A stretch of 64,000 bases of DNA from Osedax fenrisi (lineage: Eukaryota > Annelida > Polychaeta > Sabellida > Siboglinidae), in contig OZ025245.1 in assembly GCA_964019155.1 (NCBI GenBank), forward strand, positions 16,358,491 to 16,422,490. The letters run 5' to 3'. The position numbers and the translations under genes are program-made. The notes below the pieces were generated by a model that saw only the letters and a list, made by a program, of their open reading frames with translations, made no database searches and was not told the DNA's origin. Below are positions 24,174 through 35,997 of the stretch, piece after piece (positions within the stretch are counted from its first letter, which is position 1; every line of letters begins with the position of its first letter).

Positions 24174-24294
24174 CACTAGTACCGGTGATGTCCATGCTCT
24201 TCAGGTAGCGAGCCTTAACGATAGTGACTGTGAGGCGACCCGCTGTAGGCAGGTAGCACAGCGAGAATAGGATCTCACCTCGTTCACTCTTTGT
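24174..24294 (-). CDS. Synaptotagmin first C2B exon
   Basis: This 121-nt exon has 40 codons plus one base. The acceptor is cattcag and the donor is AGTG|gttagt. It encodes TKSERGEILFSLCYLPTAGR, then LTVTIVKARYLKSMDITGTS, with the split Asp codon completed in the next exon. This is the hallmark start of synaptotagmin C2B (GEI.FSL.YLPTAGRLTV.I..A..LK.MD). The loop-1 Asp of KSMDITGTSD is present. Both flanks are minisatellites: a 14-bp repeat runs into the acceptor, and a C-rich array (G-rich in the transcript) follows the donor. Confidence 0.96.
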
Positions 24295-24298
24295 CTGA

Positions 24299-24480
24299 AT
24301 GGGGTGATATTGTAGGGGGTGACATGGTAGGGGTGACATCGTAGGGGGTGACATTGTAGGGGGTGACATGGTAGGGGGTGACATCGTAGGGGGTGAAATT
24401 GTAGGGGGTGAAATTGTAGGGGGTGACATTGTAGGGGGTGAAATTGTAGGGGGTACATTGTAGGGGGTAAAATGTTAAGG
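24299..24480. repeat. 14-bp minisatellite abutting C2B acceptor
   Basis: The unit gtagggggtgacat and variants repeat about twelve times. On the transcribed (minus) sense this is a C/T-rich tract, tacaatgtcaccccc-like, that runs to within a few bases of the cattcag acceptor at 24295, so it forms the polypyrimidine region. Confidence 0.9.
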
Positions 24481-26700
24481 GGTAATAGAGAGGTTAACTA
24501 TTAGTTGAGAGATTAATGTGGGAGTTATGCAAGCGATTGTCGTTAGTATGAACTTGACGTACGTCCTTATGATAACGTACTTAACAATGGATCAATACGT
24601 CGATGTTAAGTGAGGCACTGATAGGTGTATTATGTAAGAGAAGCTTGCATGATACAGGGGGTCACCCCGCTCTCACTTAGTATGTGCGGAACAATAGGGG
24701 TGGATAGTAGTGGTTCATGCTAAGGGTATACCCGGGATATATATATCGTTATTGTTGCGCGCTGATTGACTGTGATATATTTAGAAAATATCGACTGTAT
24801 AAATTTGAATTATTTCTTAACAATAAAATATGTTATTGTTAAGAATTAATTAAAATAATATACATTACGTAATAGTTGTGTATATCGCTGCTGCTGTTTT
24901 GACGTTGCGTATTTACAATAGAATGTTCTAGTATCAAATTACATACAGAATTAATCAGAAATTGTTTATTATATTACAATAGATAAAATATAAACAGACT
25001 ATATTTTACTGAAATAATTAAAATAACATTAATACACTAATATATATTTGTAAGAATGAGTGAGGTTAAATTTAAATGCCAGAATGACAGAAATAGTGAA
25101 CTATACTTCCATGGAAGTGGATTAAAGAGATATTGTTTCTCTGTTTCATATATTGGGGTTGTATATATATACATATATGTTATGTGTATCTTTAAGGGGA
25201 GGCGCGAATTTTGAATATTAATACTAATATAGGTGGCGATACTTTAGGAGTATACTCTATGACCCATCAACATGGAGCTAGAGAGAAATGTATATTGATC
25301 TCTATTCCCGTCAACAATTAGATATAGTAAATATAGTATATACATTGAGTAGTAAAGTCGTATAAATGTATGTAAACTCGATCGGTCAAATATTATAATT
25401 ATTTAAGTGAATAGTCGAACTTAGTATACTTATAAGTTACTATACTATAGTATAAACTTGTAGCGACATTGTCTAATGATGATCTACGTGAAACAAATAA
25501 TAATACAATAATACAAAATTATAAAATTAATAATCTATAAATATTATATATACATATATAGTTTACGATATAAAACAATATATCATTATAGCTGATGATA
25601 TGTCGGTGGCTTGATATACTTTAAAGGTATACGTACTTTTACACATAATTTCAACGTTAAGTTTAGGGCTTATACCGTAGAGCTAGAGAGAAATTACATA
25701 GAGCTAGCTATCTCTCTAGCTCTATGGATTAGACGGATTATAACAAGTAGTTTAATAGTTTGTTTACATTGTAAGATCACGTGACATGGTTAGTTAGCAG
25801 ACGACTATTATTGTAACGTCCACACTAGCGACACCTATCGTTATTATAATGCCTATTTAGAATTAGGTTAGTAAATGCATTCGCCATTAAGCACATTTCC
25901 GAGTAGGGTCGCGTCTTAATCGGGTAACAACTTTTGTTTGTACACGTGTAACTTTAGCTATTATCCTGCTAATTGTATCCTGATGGCTTATCATATAGTT
26001 AACAAGATAGAGTAGTTAAGCTTAAAAACACGATGGACGTAAGAAATATAATTAATTATATATAATCTTAAGATATACAAATACTATTAACGTATAATAA
26101 TACACTCTAAAAATACTTTCTGTAGTTAATTATATTATATATATATATATATATAGTAAATGGTATAACTGGTATCGGCAGCATGTCTGAGATGTAACGT
26201 GTTGACTATGCTAGTCTATAGTCTATAGTCTACAGGAGCTGGTGTATAACGTATATCATTTCCAACAGAATATTCTAGTATCAAATTACCAACATAATTA
26301 ATCACGAATTCTCTATTATATTAAACTTGATCGTAATATCTTTGTAAGCATATCATATGACATGTATAAAATGGAAATAGAAACAAAATTAAATCTATTG
26401 GATATATCTCATTGGAAATATACTAAAAATTAACATGGAATTAATATTTAGAAAATTAAAATGTGAGTATATATATATATATATATGATATATGTTTTTG
26501 AACTAATAATATTGATACCATATATATATTATTATTATCAGATTTATGTTAACACCCGAGTTTTTGAAGAAGCTAAATCTTATCGAGACAATTACCCTTA
26601 ATTTTTAATTAATATAGTATTGCCTACATTCTGATAATATTATTATAAGTATTATATATATACATACATAATTATATATATGTAAATATATAGGAGTAAC
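24481..26700. other. Intronic AT-rich DNA with short hairpins
   Basis: A hairpin lies at about 25678-25727 (tagagctagagaga / tctctctagctcta). I found no further exon. The synaptotagmin reading frame passes from 26943 to 24294 without need for one. Confidence 0.5.
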
Positions 26701-26707
26701 ATTAATT

Positions 26708-26900
26708 TAAATGCTGCACATTACTAGAAACACGCCAACATTAGCCGTACAATGTACGAAATGATACCCGAACCGAAATTAAATTTAAAATAAAGATTCG
26801 AGACTCAAATCTATCCAAATATCCGACAATTAAAGATTTGAACGGAACCGAAAAAAAATATCTGAGATTTGATATTTAAGATTTGAAATTGTACAGCATT
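26708..26900. mobile_element. Possible hAT-type MITE, ~190 bp
   Basis: The ends aatgctgcacatt and ttgtacagcatt are approximate inverted repeats. They resemble the tagtgctgtaaat termini of the better-defined element at 45175-45842. It lies beside the exon at 27034-26943. Confidence 0.4.
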
Positions 26901-26942
26901 AGTATAATATAATTAGTATAATTGTACAGAATTAACACATAC

Positions 26943-27034
26943 CGCGTGAGAGCCTACGATAGGAATGGAGAACGAGCGAGCTGCGATGTCGTCCACGTCA
27001 ATCATCGAAGTCAGCTTGGTCAACGTAATGCAGC
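26943..27034 (-). CDS. Synaptotagmin end of C2A and inter-C2 linker
   Basis: This 92-nt exon consists of two bases plus 30 codons. The acceptor is attacag and the donor is GCG|gtatgt. It completes the Gly of DLIG and encodes CITLTKLTSMIDVDDIAARS and then FSIPIVGSHA. Family knowledge says the last C2A strand and a short linker lie here. The VDDIAARSFSIPI stretch differs from vertebrate linkers I know. Phases fit both neighbours (28154-28013 and 24294-24174), which is the main support. Confidence 0.85.
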
Positions 27035-27078
27035 CTGTAATGTCACAGAATCAGAGGTCATGGTATACGTAGCAATAA

Positions 27079-27121
<43 letters not shown>

Positions 27122-27231
27122 AACATGACTATGAGTATATATGAGTATGTATGTTGGTGTGTATAGTAGCCACCCGATATGTCGGTTTATTATTTTTATT
27201 TATTAATTAAATAATATTTATATATATTATA

Positions 27232-27274
<43 letters not shown>

Positions 27275-27421
27275 TTATATATTTATATATAATAATATAT
27301 TATTGAGATAATTATATTATAATATTATATGTATTATTAATAAATTTAGATCATTTTAAATATGATACTAATAATATATTATTATATATATAATAATTGT
27401 TATCAGATTTAGGCAAACATT

Positions 27422-27456
<35 letters not shown>

Positions 27457-27460
<4 letters not shown>

Positions 27461-27718
27461 ATTGATTGATTGAAAGTTTATTTAAACACTTAAATAAATC
27501 ATAAATGATTTCTCAAAAGTGTATATATAGAATACAAATAATAGATAAGGTAAAACAATAAATACCATTAATTATAATAAAATAAAATAGAATAAATCGT
27601 AGGAAATTAATAAATAAAATAATAATGACAAACAATATTAGTATTACAAGTTGCCACCTAATATAAATTGTTGTATATATTTCATGAATGTTTTATGCGA
27701 TTTTATGGATCTAAAATA

Positions 27719-27720
<2 letters not shown>
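27457..27720 (-). mobile_element. LINE 3'-end fragment with (ATCA)n-type tail
   Basis: The minus strand ends tttaaataaactttcaatca followed by atcaatcaat. This is the same style of tail as other LINE ends in the window. Upstream sequence is AT-rich and untranslatable. Confidence 0.45.
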
Positions 27721-27772
<52 letters not shown>

Positions 27773-27789
27773 TCATATATTTAGTTATT

Positions 27790-27870
<81 letters not shown>
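27720..27870. repeat. (TA)n tracts, long
   Basis: Two long TA runs (about 27721-27772 and 27798-27870) are separated by ~25 bp. They are intronic. Confidence 0.9.
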
Positions 27871-27876
<6 letters not shown>

Positions 27877-28012
27877 CATATTTTATTTATAAACATATAA
27901 AAAAAATAAAATTCATATTTAATTTATATATATATATATATTTATTACTATTTCAAATTTACTATACTATTCGTATCAATCAAGTTTATTAATTATTCAT
28001 GAGCGAACGAAC

Positions 28013-28154
28013 CAATCAGATCGTGCCTCGAGAACCTATCGAAGTCGTAGATGTTGAACTGTAGTGACCTCTCGGACAGCGCTTCGTAGCTCTCTATGGG
28101 GAAAGAGAACACTTCGTCAAACCTCGGGTTCAGTGTCTTCCGGTGTATTCTTGT
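28013..28154 (-). CDS. Synaptotagmin C2A exon with second Ca2+-binding loop
   Basis: This 142-nt exon has 47 codons plus one base. The acceptor is cgacag and the donor is ATTG|gttcgt. It encodes TRIHRKTLNPRFDEVFSFPI, then ESYEALSERSLQFNI and YDFDRFSRHDLI. All three loop-3 aspartates, equivalent to Syt1 D230, D232 and D238, are present, so C2A has all five canonical acidic ligands. FDEVF.FP and DFDRFSRHDLIG match the Syt3/6/9/10 group better than Syt1 or Syt7. A long GTA/GTG-type minisatellite begins about 35 nt upstream of the acceptor. Confidence 0.95.
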
Positions 28155-28189
28155 CTGTCGGTCACGGCATGGGGGATAATAGTTAGGTA

Positions 28190-28277
28190 GTGATAGTTGT
28201 AGTGGTAGTGGGATTGGTAGTAGTAGTAGTAGTGGTTGTGGTAGTGGTAGTGGTAGTAGTTGTGATTGTAGTGATAT

Positions 28278-28331
<54 letters not shown>

Positions 28332-28424
28332 TGGTAGAGGTAGTGGAAGTGGTAGTAGTAGTGGTAGTGGTAGTGGTAGTGGTAGTGGTAGTGGTAGTGG
28401 TAGTAGTTGTGATTGTAGTGGTAT

Positions 28425-28469
<45 letters not shown>

Positions 28470-28660
28470 TGGTAGAGGTAGTGGAAGTGGTAGTAGTAGT
28501 GGTAGTGGTAGTGGTAGTGGTAGTGGTAGTGGTAGTGGGTTTGGTTGTGATAGTAGTTGTGATTGTGGTGTTGGTGGTGATACTGGTAGTTATAGAAGTA
28601 ATGCTAATGGTGTGGTAGTTCTACTGGTAGTGATAATAGTAGTAGTAGTGATATTAGTTA
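28190..28660. repeat. GTA/GTG trinucleotide minisatellite
   Basis: About 450 bp of (gta/gtg) units show a higher-order repeat: the block ggtagtgg.ag.ggtagtagtag followed by (tag)n recurs at 28320-28380 and 28460-28520. The poly-Val ORF of 142 codons is an artefact. The array starts ~35 nt upstream of the second C2A exon's acceptor. Confidence 0.9.
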
Positions 28661-28869
28661 TGGTATAGCTTATATTGTCTTAGTTGTAGTTATAGTTTGA
28701 TTGTGGTTGTGGTATTATAAAATCTGACAGGATAGGGTAGACAAGAATGCATTTTATTATTGTAATTTTTACATAAACAAATAAAAGACAAACACAAATA
28801 GTCAGTAATAAATATCAAATTATTATAATTATTATATAATTTTCTAATATGAATTTTAAACAGATAATC

Positions 28870-28900
<31 letters not shown>

Positions 28901-28945
28901 ATAATGATTTATGTATCGATGATATAATGTCGTTAATTGATTATC

Positions 28946-29215
28946 CTAATCATAAATATAATCATCATTATCATAATTATCATAATCGTCTTCATTAGGA
29001 TAATTATCTATATATATAGATTCTATAAAAATAATATTATCATCACTGTCATCATCAATGTGTTTATCATTAATATTATCATCATCATTATCATAATCAT
29101 CATAATCATCATTATCATCATCATCATCGTCATCATCATCATCATTATCATCATAAGCAACATCCTCATTATCGTCATCATCAGTATTATTATAATTGCC
29201 ATCATCAAATATTAG
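28946..29215. repeat. (ATC/ATT)n trinucleotide array
   Basis: Imperfect atc, att and atcg units over ~270 bp produce poly-Ile, poly-Asp and poly-Met ORFs. Its upper edge is about 30 nt past the donor of the first C2A exon (29248). Confidence 0.9.
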
Positions 29216-29248
29216 TCCCCTCATTACCACTGATGGTAATTAGTAAAC

Positions 29249-29350
29249 CTTCCTAGTGAAGTCGTCGGGAATTAGCTGCAGTTTAACGTACGGGTCGGAA
29301 GTTCCCGAGAAATCTTTAGCCGGAATACCCGAAGCGGAAATGACCTCTAC
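29249..29350 (-). CDS. Synaptotagmin C2A exon with first Ca2+-binding loop
   Basis: This 102-nt exon has 34 codons and is phase 0 at both ends. The acceptor is catacag and the donor is AAG|gtttac. It encodes VEVISASGIPAKDFSGTSDP, then YVKLQLIPDD and FTRK. The two loop-1 aspartates (KDFSGTSDPYVK), equivalent to Syt1 D172 and D178, are present. Joining to the next exon gives RKTRIHRKTLNP, the usual C2A continuation. About 30 nt past the donor the intron enters a long (GAT)n array (28946-29215). Confidence 0.92.
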
Positions 29351-29666
29351 CTGTATGAGAACATTTAAAGCATAATACAATTATGTGATTCATAATGTAT
29401 GTATATATATTTATATAATCTACTTGAATTTAGCTAACTACGTATACTTTAGAGGACCAATTTGTGTTATTTATATTTGTAATAATTAATTATATTCGGA
29501 AGATAACACTAATTATTAATATATATATATATATATATATTATATGTTTCAACAAAATATTCATTAGTAAATAAATATTTAAACGATGTGTATAAATGTT
29601 TTGTTGTTGACGAACACCGGGGCGCTAAATATTCCCCATCAACGGAAATATCCTTTATACTTATAT

Positions 29667-30130
29667 CAAAGATTTTGCGAAGCAAAGATATAACACTCCA
29701 TATGCATGCAACGTAATTTCGTAATATTCCCTTCCGCTGCTAGCAGTAGTATCGAAATCACTGAAATAGATTTAGGTTCGGCTCTGTTTGCATACAACAA
29801 TGTTTTCATTGCTCGATTAAATTACTTGCAATATAAATTAGCTTTTACTTACTAAATATATACTTATAGCATTTAAAACATAAATATCATATTTGTTTGT
29901 TATATATCAGTAATGAACACTTAGTTTTCATCATATAAATATTAATTTAAAGCATATTATTTAACATTTTAAAAGTGTATAGTTAAATACGAATTTACAT
30001 TATAAACAACACATAGCTCCTAAAATTAATCCGCTATAGGTGGCACTGGGGTATTTTGAATACAAATTCGAATTACATGATTTCGCGTATACACTTATAA
30101 GTGTTATATCTTTCCTTCGGAAAATCTTTC
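29667..30130. mobile_element. hAT-like MITE family C, copy 1
   Basis: Termini CAAAGATTTTGCGAAGCAAA and its near-complement at 30100-30130 (gatataacac inside the repeat) form ~30-bp inverted repeats. Flanks show a 7-bp duplication cttatat (29660-29666 and 30131-30137). The interior has no ORF. Copies also lie at 32963 and 36872. Confidence 0.8.
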
Positions 30131-30334
30131 CTTATATGTTGTATATATTGTACACCTATAGGTAACAACACATACATACGTTGCTATTCAGCGCCTATTG
30201 TGTAATAATAATTATCGAATTACGTAATACTAATGAGTGTAGCAATCCACAATTAGTTAAATACGATTATAGTTTGAATTTAAATTATAAATAGTCAGTC
30301 ATAGTTGTTCCAGTAGAAGTTGCATTAACAATAC

Positions 30335-30376
<42 letters not shown>

Positions 30377-30694
30377 TGAGTGTATTATCTTGTATCGATT
30401 ACCCTTGTTTCCCGTTATCTATATCGAATCACGTACCTAGTAAAGTGGCTATTATACTTAGTGCATTAAATATGTACGCGTACATTATTAATGAATGCGC
30501 GCGAACCCGATTAGTCTCATCCTATCCGGCTAGGAAACCATTTGTAAATTAAATGTTATATATATATATATAATAATAATAATAATATAATAATAATATC
30601 AGATTGGCAAAAGAAGGATGATGAAAGAAAAAAGCATAGCTTGTCGAGTCTTTCACCCAATAGATTATAAGGAGAAAATTTGATAATTATAAAG

Positions 30695-30733
<39 letters not shown>

Positions 30734-30914
30734 CCGTGTGTATATCAAATGCCGTGACACCCTCTCCTACTGACGTAACATATGATGTCATAATGAATAG
30801 GTAACCAATGATTGATGTAAGATTGACCCACGTGATAACTGTGTTTTTTAATCAACTCTGTAGCGGCATGCATTTATAATTAATTATATATATATATATA
30901 AACATACTTTTTAT
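30131..30914. other. Intronic AT-rich DNA
   Basis: (TA)n lies at 30340-30372 and 30700-30724. A diverged member of the gcaaagcttg-type repeat lies at 30597-30690. No exon seen. Confidence 0.5.
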
Positions 30915-31095
30915 ATTGTTATTGTTATTTTTATTTGGTGGAGTCCTTCATCCAATCCAGGAACTTAGATGAAGTTTTCACTTATAACCATATATGGCTC
31001 TAATATCCATTCGAAGCCGTTCTCATGTTAAGGCATACATGGTTTTAACGAGAGCCGATCATTTATTTATACAAAATTATATAAGATCACTTCTA
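30915..31095 (-). mobile_element. SINE copy 3, tRNA head missing
   Basis: The body and tail match the SINE family (gttattttt atttggtgga; ccatatatggctctaat). The copy ends in agatcacttct before the tRNA-like region, so it is 5' truncated. Confidence 0.75.
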
Positions 31096-31103
31096 CAGCC
31101 GAT

Positions 31104-31171
<68 letters not shown>

Positions 31172-31639
31172 GTTAACTATTCATATTACAAAGACATCAC
31201 ATACAATTGTCCAATTACCCATTATCTTTGGTATCAATTTATAAATTCATCTTCAACGTTAACGCGTCTTATACCGCGCATTACTTCAGATATCACATCG
31301 TGAATAATCGCTCGTAACTGCCGTATTTGCGAATATTCGAATATGTTATATACGTAAAAATAGCGATTATTCACGAATATCCGCAAATTAACGAATTCGC
31401 GAAGATATTCTCGAGCGTGTCTTCCTTAAATACGTTATAGACTTATCTGAAGGACATAGGTTATATGTTCACGATGACGTAACAATAGTACTATATGTAG
31501 CCTAAGCTTCGTTTGTATATCATACATGACTAGCTATAGCTCTATCCAGATGTATCTGCATGTAGTATGCTCGTACACAATACACAGGTATTATATACAG
31601 TACTGGTACATACATCCAGCTGCATACGTTGTACTATGC

Positions 31640-32185
31640 TGTATACCTCATTTAGATCTCTATTTGAACACATTTGCCTCCAGTTTCTACCAAAGTGATG
31701 TCCAGGAGAATGCGAATGGCCGGTCACTGTGTACCACATCCTGAACTGTCTACGAACCGGCTCATATTATGGGAACCTACCCATGGCAGTGCAAATCGTG
31801 GTCGCCTAACCTATGTTAATATGATACGCAAAGACATCGGTATCACAGATAATCAAGCGCTAAGAACCTACATGATGGATAGAGATGTCTAGAGGAAGTT
31901 GTATTATACTGATGCTCGAGATTAAGATTGGCAAGATCGTCCTCGAAATTAAGCAAGTAAGCAAGTAAATCGCTATTAAAAACGTATCTATTTACCACTG
32001 AATTTCCCTGATCACTATTGTTATCACTATTTACAATTACATATATTATTGTTGAGTACATTCCGTATTCATATTGTTCGTTATTATTAGTTATTTTATT
32101 TTCGTTTAGGTTCCGTTATATTGTTTTTACTTTAGAAGCTTACTTGCTCTGGTACAAGGAGTCTTTAAAATAAATTAAATTAAAA
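31640..32185 (+). pseudogene. LINE ORF2 C-terminus and 3' end
   Basis: Plus-frame residues RRMRMAGHCVPHPELSTNRL, then LILWEPTHG and NRGRLTYVNMIRKDIGI, match the R.RLAGHC.RHPE...LVLWEPTHG..NRGRP..TY...L..D end block found in many invertebrate LINEs. A stop follows MMDRDV, then a 3' UTR ending tctttaaaataaattaaatt. The copy is 5' truncated. Confidence 0.8.
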
Positions 32186-32206
32186 TTGAATTAAATATAT
32201 ATAAAT

Positions 32207-32253
<47 letters not shown>

Positions 32254-32760
32254 AAATGTGTTATATAAATATTACATATAATACATATACAATATATGCT
32301 AGAACATTCGGCTATCTAAAGGAGTATAGCCGAATATTGATGCGTAATTCCAAACACATATATAGCGATATTTAAACATACAAGCATAATGTCTAAATAC
32401 ATAACCTAGAGGTTATTATAACCGATCACCCTCATAATAATTAAACTGCTTCGCGTTATTCTCTCCTGTATAAGTTCTGAATGCAATTACTAGAGATAGT
32501 GTGTATCTGTAACATATATATCTATTGTCATATAGTCAACTGATACCTATTAACGGAATAATCAATATCAAATTATTATTTTGTTTAAATGTGTAAGTAA
32601 TACTTGATCACGTGTCACTAAGTCACGTGTCTACTGACAACGCATACTTGTTGACCTGATGACGTCATAGTAATATCGGTGATTCATCAACAATTATACG
32701 TGAAACATACACATCTTTTTAACGATATTCAATTAATACTATAGTATTTAGTTTTTGTAG

Positions 32761-32808
<48 letters not shown>

Positions 32809-32962
32809 TATTAATATAATTTCATATAATTATATTATATTATATTATATATATATATTAATATATATTATTTTGTACTGGGTATATAATATACAGGGAT
32901 GTTAATTAAATATAATATACATAAACTATATGGTATGATATAGTAATATAATAATACTTATA
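32186..32962. other. Intronic AT-rich DNA
   Basis: (TA)n lies at 32210-32245 and 32764-32806. A short hairpin attcggctat/atagccgaat lies near 32307-32337. Confidence 0.5.
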
Positions 32963-33413
32963 GCAAAGATTTTGCGAAGCAAATATATAACACTCCCTAT
33001 GCATGCAACGTAATTTAGTAATAACAGATGCCGCTGCTAGCAATAGTATCGAATCATTTAAATATATTTAAGTTCGGCTCAGTTTTCATACAACAATGTT
33101 TTCATTGCTCTATTAAATTACATGTAATATAAACTAGTTTTTACTCACCAAATATATACTTATAGCATTTAAAACATATATATCATATTTTTTTGTAATG
33201 AACACTTAGTTTTCATCATATAAATACTAATTTAAAGCATATTATTAAACATTTAAAAATTGTATAGTTTGATACGATTTTATTATAATTTACATTATAA
33301 ACAACACATAGTTTCTAAAAATAACCCGATATAGGTGGCACTGTGGTATTTTGTATACAAATTCGAATTACACGATTTCGCGTAAGTGTTATATCTTTCC
33401 TTAGAAAAATCTG
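32963..33413. mobile_element. hAT-like MITE family C, copy 2
   Basis: It matches 29667-30130 along its length, including tataacactcc.tatgcatgcaacgtaatt, gccgctgctagca.tagtatcga and cgattt cgcgtaa blocks. It is flanked by an exact 8-bp direct repeat tacttata (32955-32962 and 33414-33421), diagnostic of hAT-type insertion. Confidence 0.85.
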
Positions 33414-33676
33414 TACTTATAGTATTCATAAAACATGCGGCTACACGTATCTGTGAATGAGATGGTGACGTCAGTTGGTGATATTACGTAATATAAAGCC
33501 CCCACAGCTATTACGTAATCTGTACCTGAGGCTAGGTGACCTCAGAAGATAGCGCGTTGTCATCAAAGTAGAATACCGCGCGCGATAGTTGAGGATTATT
33601 CTAGGAACATGTATTTATCAGAACTCTTGTTTACAGATACATAGTAGTAATCATTATTGTATTTATATTAGAAATA

Positions 33677-33711
<35 letters not shown>

Positions 33712-34169
33712 CTAATATAAACACAATAACGATTAATAATATATCTTTAAGGACAAATACAAAGGACATATATCGATATTTAACGGTTGTTATTTCCAAA
33801 CAGTGACAAACATATGTGTTTACCTGTAGTTTAAATGCCACGCTGGTATCGCCAGGGTATGTAACGCCTGGTATTAGTTATACTACACATGTATACTGCC
33901 TGGTATTGATACTGGTTATACACACCCTATTATTGCTAGTGGCAGTACTAGTGGTAGTATTAGTGGCAGTACTAGTGGTAGTATTAGTAGCAGAAGTAGT
34001 GGTGGTAAAACCACTACTATAGTATACTAGTATACTAGTGTTATTACTAGTTATATTATTAATGATACTATTACGGCTATTGCTGCTACTACCACCAATA
34101 TAACTAGTAACAGTAGCGACTATAGCTGATACTACTGTACTATAGTGTATATAGGCTAAAGTACAGTAG
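33414..34169. other. Intronic DNA with GTA/CTA-type repeats
   Basis: This contains (TA)n at 33678-33708 and a short minisatellite of gtactagtggtagtattagt-like units at about 33936-34000. The sequence is rich in actagt/ctagta. Confidence 0.5.
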
Positions 34170-34285
34170 ACTACATCTCTACGTCACCTAGCCTGTATTA
34201 CGTGATGCGCTGATTTCAATACGAATATATTCGTATTGAAATCAGCGCATCACTTAATACAGGCTAGGTGACGTAGTGATGTAGT
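34170..34285. repeat. 116-bp near-perfect palindrome
   Basis: The arms 34170-34227 and 34228-34285 have no spacer and only two mismatches by eye. They include ACGTCACCTAGCCTGTATTA and CAGCGCATCA. Such long palindromes are unstable in bacteria and suggest a MITE or recent inverted duplication. Confidence 0.9.
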
Positions 34286-35035
34286 ACTCTAGTAGCAAGT
34301 TACTACTATAGTACTATACTAGCTAATTATATATATATACACACATATTATATATATATATATATATATAATTACTATTAGCATTTAAGCTACTGTATTT
34401 ATAACAGAATATAAACATATATGCGTTTCTTTATGGTTAAGTTGTATATGTTGGTTCACATTATTAATGTGTTATTTGTATTGTATTTTAAACACGTATA
34501 TTTAAAAAATTCGATACAGATTTTTGTAAATATTACCTACCAATAATATGGTCAGATTAAGCAGATTCAGACAACCAATCTCTACATAGAAATCTAGTTC
34601 ACATATCGCCGGCTATATACGTATGTACGACGTACATTGCACGTGCCCTCTAACTTAGCTATGATGACTCATCGTGACTCGTGTTCGCTACGCTGATGAC
34701 TCATAGCGCGCACGTCAAACCACGTGACTAATTCCACGTGACACGAGTGAGTTAGTGACGAATGCATTGTCGAGTGGTCACTACTGATCAGTGATCGCTG
34801 ACCATATCTCTCTCTCGCTCTCTCTCTCGCGCTCTCTCTCTCTCTCTCGTTCTCTCTCTCGTTCTCTCTCTCGCTTTCTCTCGCTCTCTCGCACGTTTAT
34901 GATCACGTGGTTATGATCACATGGTTATCATTGTTATGACGTCATCACGGCTGCCTCGCTTAATTACGCGATTACGTAATCACTGACCGCGATGAACACA
35001 CACAACACACGGCTTTAATAGCTTCCTATCATACA

Positions 35036-35072
<37 letters not shown>

Positions 35073-35100
35073 ATATTAAATATATATGTATTTATAAATT
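34286..35100. other. Intronic DNA with (CT)n and CACGTG sites
   Basis: A CT-rich microsatellite with cgct/cgtt interruptions occupies 34807-34890. CACGTG occurs at about 34723, 34736 and 34905. No exon seen. Confidence 0.5.
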
Positions 35101-35383
35101 ATATTTTATTTGGTGGAGTCCTTTCATCCCATCAAGGAACTTAGATGAAGTTTTCACTTATAGCCATATATGGCTCTAATGTCCCTTCGAAGCCGCTCTA
35201 ATGTTAAGGCATCCGTGGTTTTAACGAGAGCCGATCATTTATTTATACACAATTATATACGATCTCTTCTAAATAATAGTTTAAGACCCATTTTATAAAA
35301 TTAATTAATGGTCCTGACGAGGCTCGAACCCGTATCCTACTGCTTGTGTGTCTGACGCCTTAGCCACTGAGCCAAACAGGCAG
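35101..35383 (-). mobile_element. tRNA-derived SINE, copy 4
   Basis: Full-length copy. The tRNA-like head ends at 35383 with A box TGGCTCAGTGG and B box GGTTCGAGCC. Confidence 0.85.
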
Positions 35384-35386
35384 TTA

Positions 35387-35428
<42 letters not shown>

Positions 35429-35670
35429 GTAGATACATATCGTAGTTACTGCCGCTAGCATACGTATGTGTGTATTTATATATCAGTATTATATTCCAGT
35501 GTTTACATATGATGAGTTTCCTCGATCTATTATAATAGATATTATTGCCCATAATGCTCTATAGATAGGAATTAAGTTGTATAAAGTAATAGTTTTGTAT
35601 TAATTAAAATTAAATATAATTCATTACATACTACCATAAATGTATTTTATATATAAATATAGCTCAGTCT

Positions 35671-35740
35671 GGGTTATATGGCTCAGTGGGACAACTGAAA
35701 TCTAGTAAACCAGAGGTCCCGGGTTCAACTCCATACAGTT
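35671..35740 (+). other. Second tRNA-like (SINE head or tRNA pseudogene) sequence
   Basis: atggctcagtggg provides an A-box (TGGCTCAGTGG) and ccgggttcaactcc a B-box (GGTTCAACTCC), spaced about right for pol III internal promoters. The acceptor-stem ends do not pair, so it is not a working tRNA. Its sequence differs from the main SINE family. Confidence 0.45.
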
Positions 35741-35958
35741 CTTGTTTGTCTCTTGTATTTATCAAGAACTTAATAAACGATACATCAAAACACAAGAATA
35801 AAAATGTTACTATTTTTTTGTATTGTCCGGGGCTAATCACAGTTATTTATAACATGTACAAGTATATGACTTATTTAGTGGTCCATTTGTATTGTATTTA
35901 ATATATATATATTTGAGATTCTATAAATAAATATTATTATTATATATATAAATATTAT

Positions 35959-35997
<39 letters not shown>

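Noticed and set aside
23602..24179. Overlapping Gly/Val/Trp-rich and Pro/His/Thr-rich ORFs on both strands
   Set aside because: All arise from the ccccacac minisatellite; open frames on both strands are expected from such repeats.
28190..28618. 142-codon Val-rich plus-strand ORF
   Set aside because: It is the translation of a GTA/GTG trinucleotide array; no complexity, no start context, and it lies in a synaptotagmin intron.
28937..29230. Poly-Ile, poly-Asp and poly-Met ORFs
   Set aside because: Translation of the ATC/ATT array.
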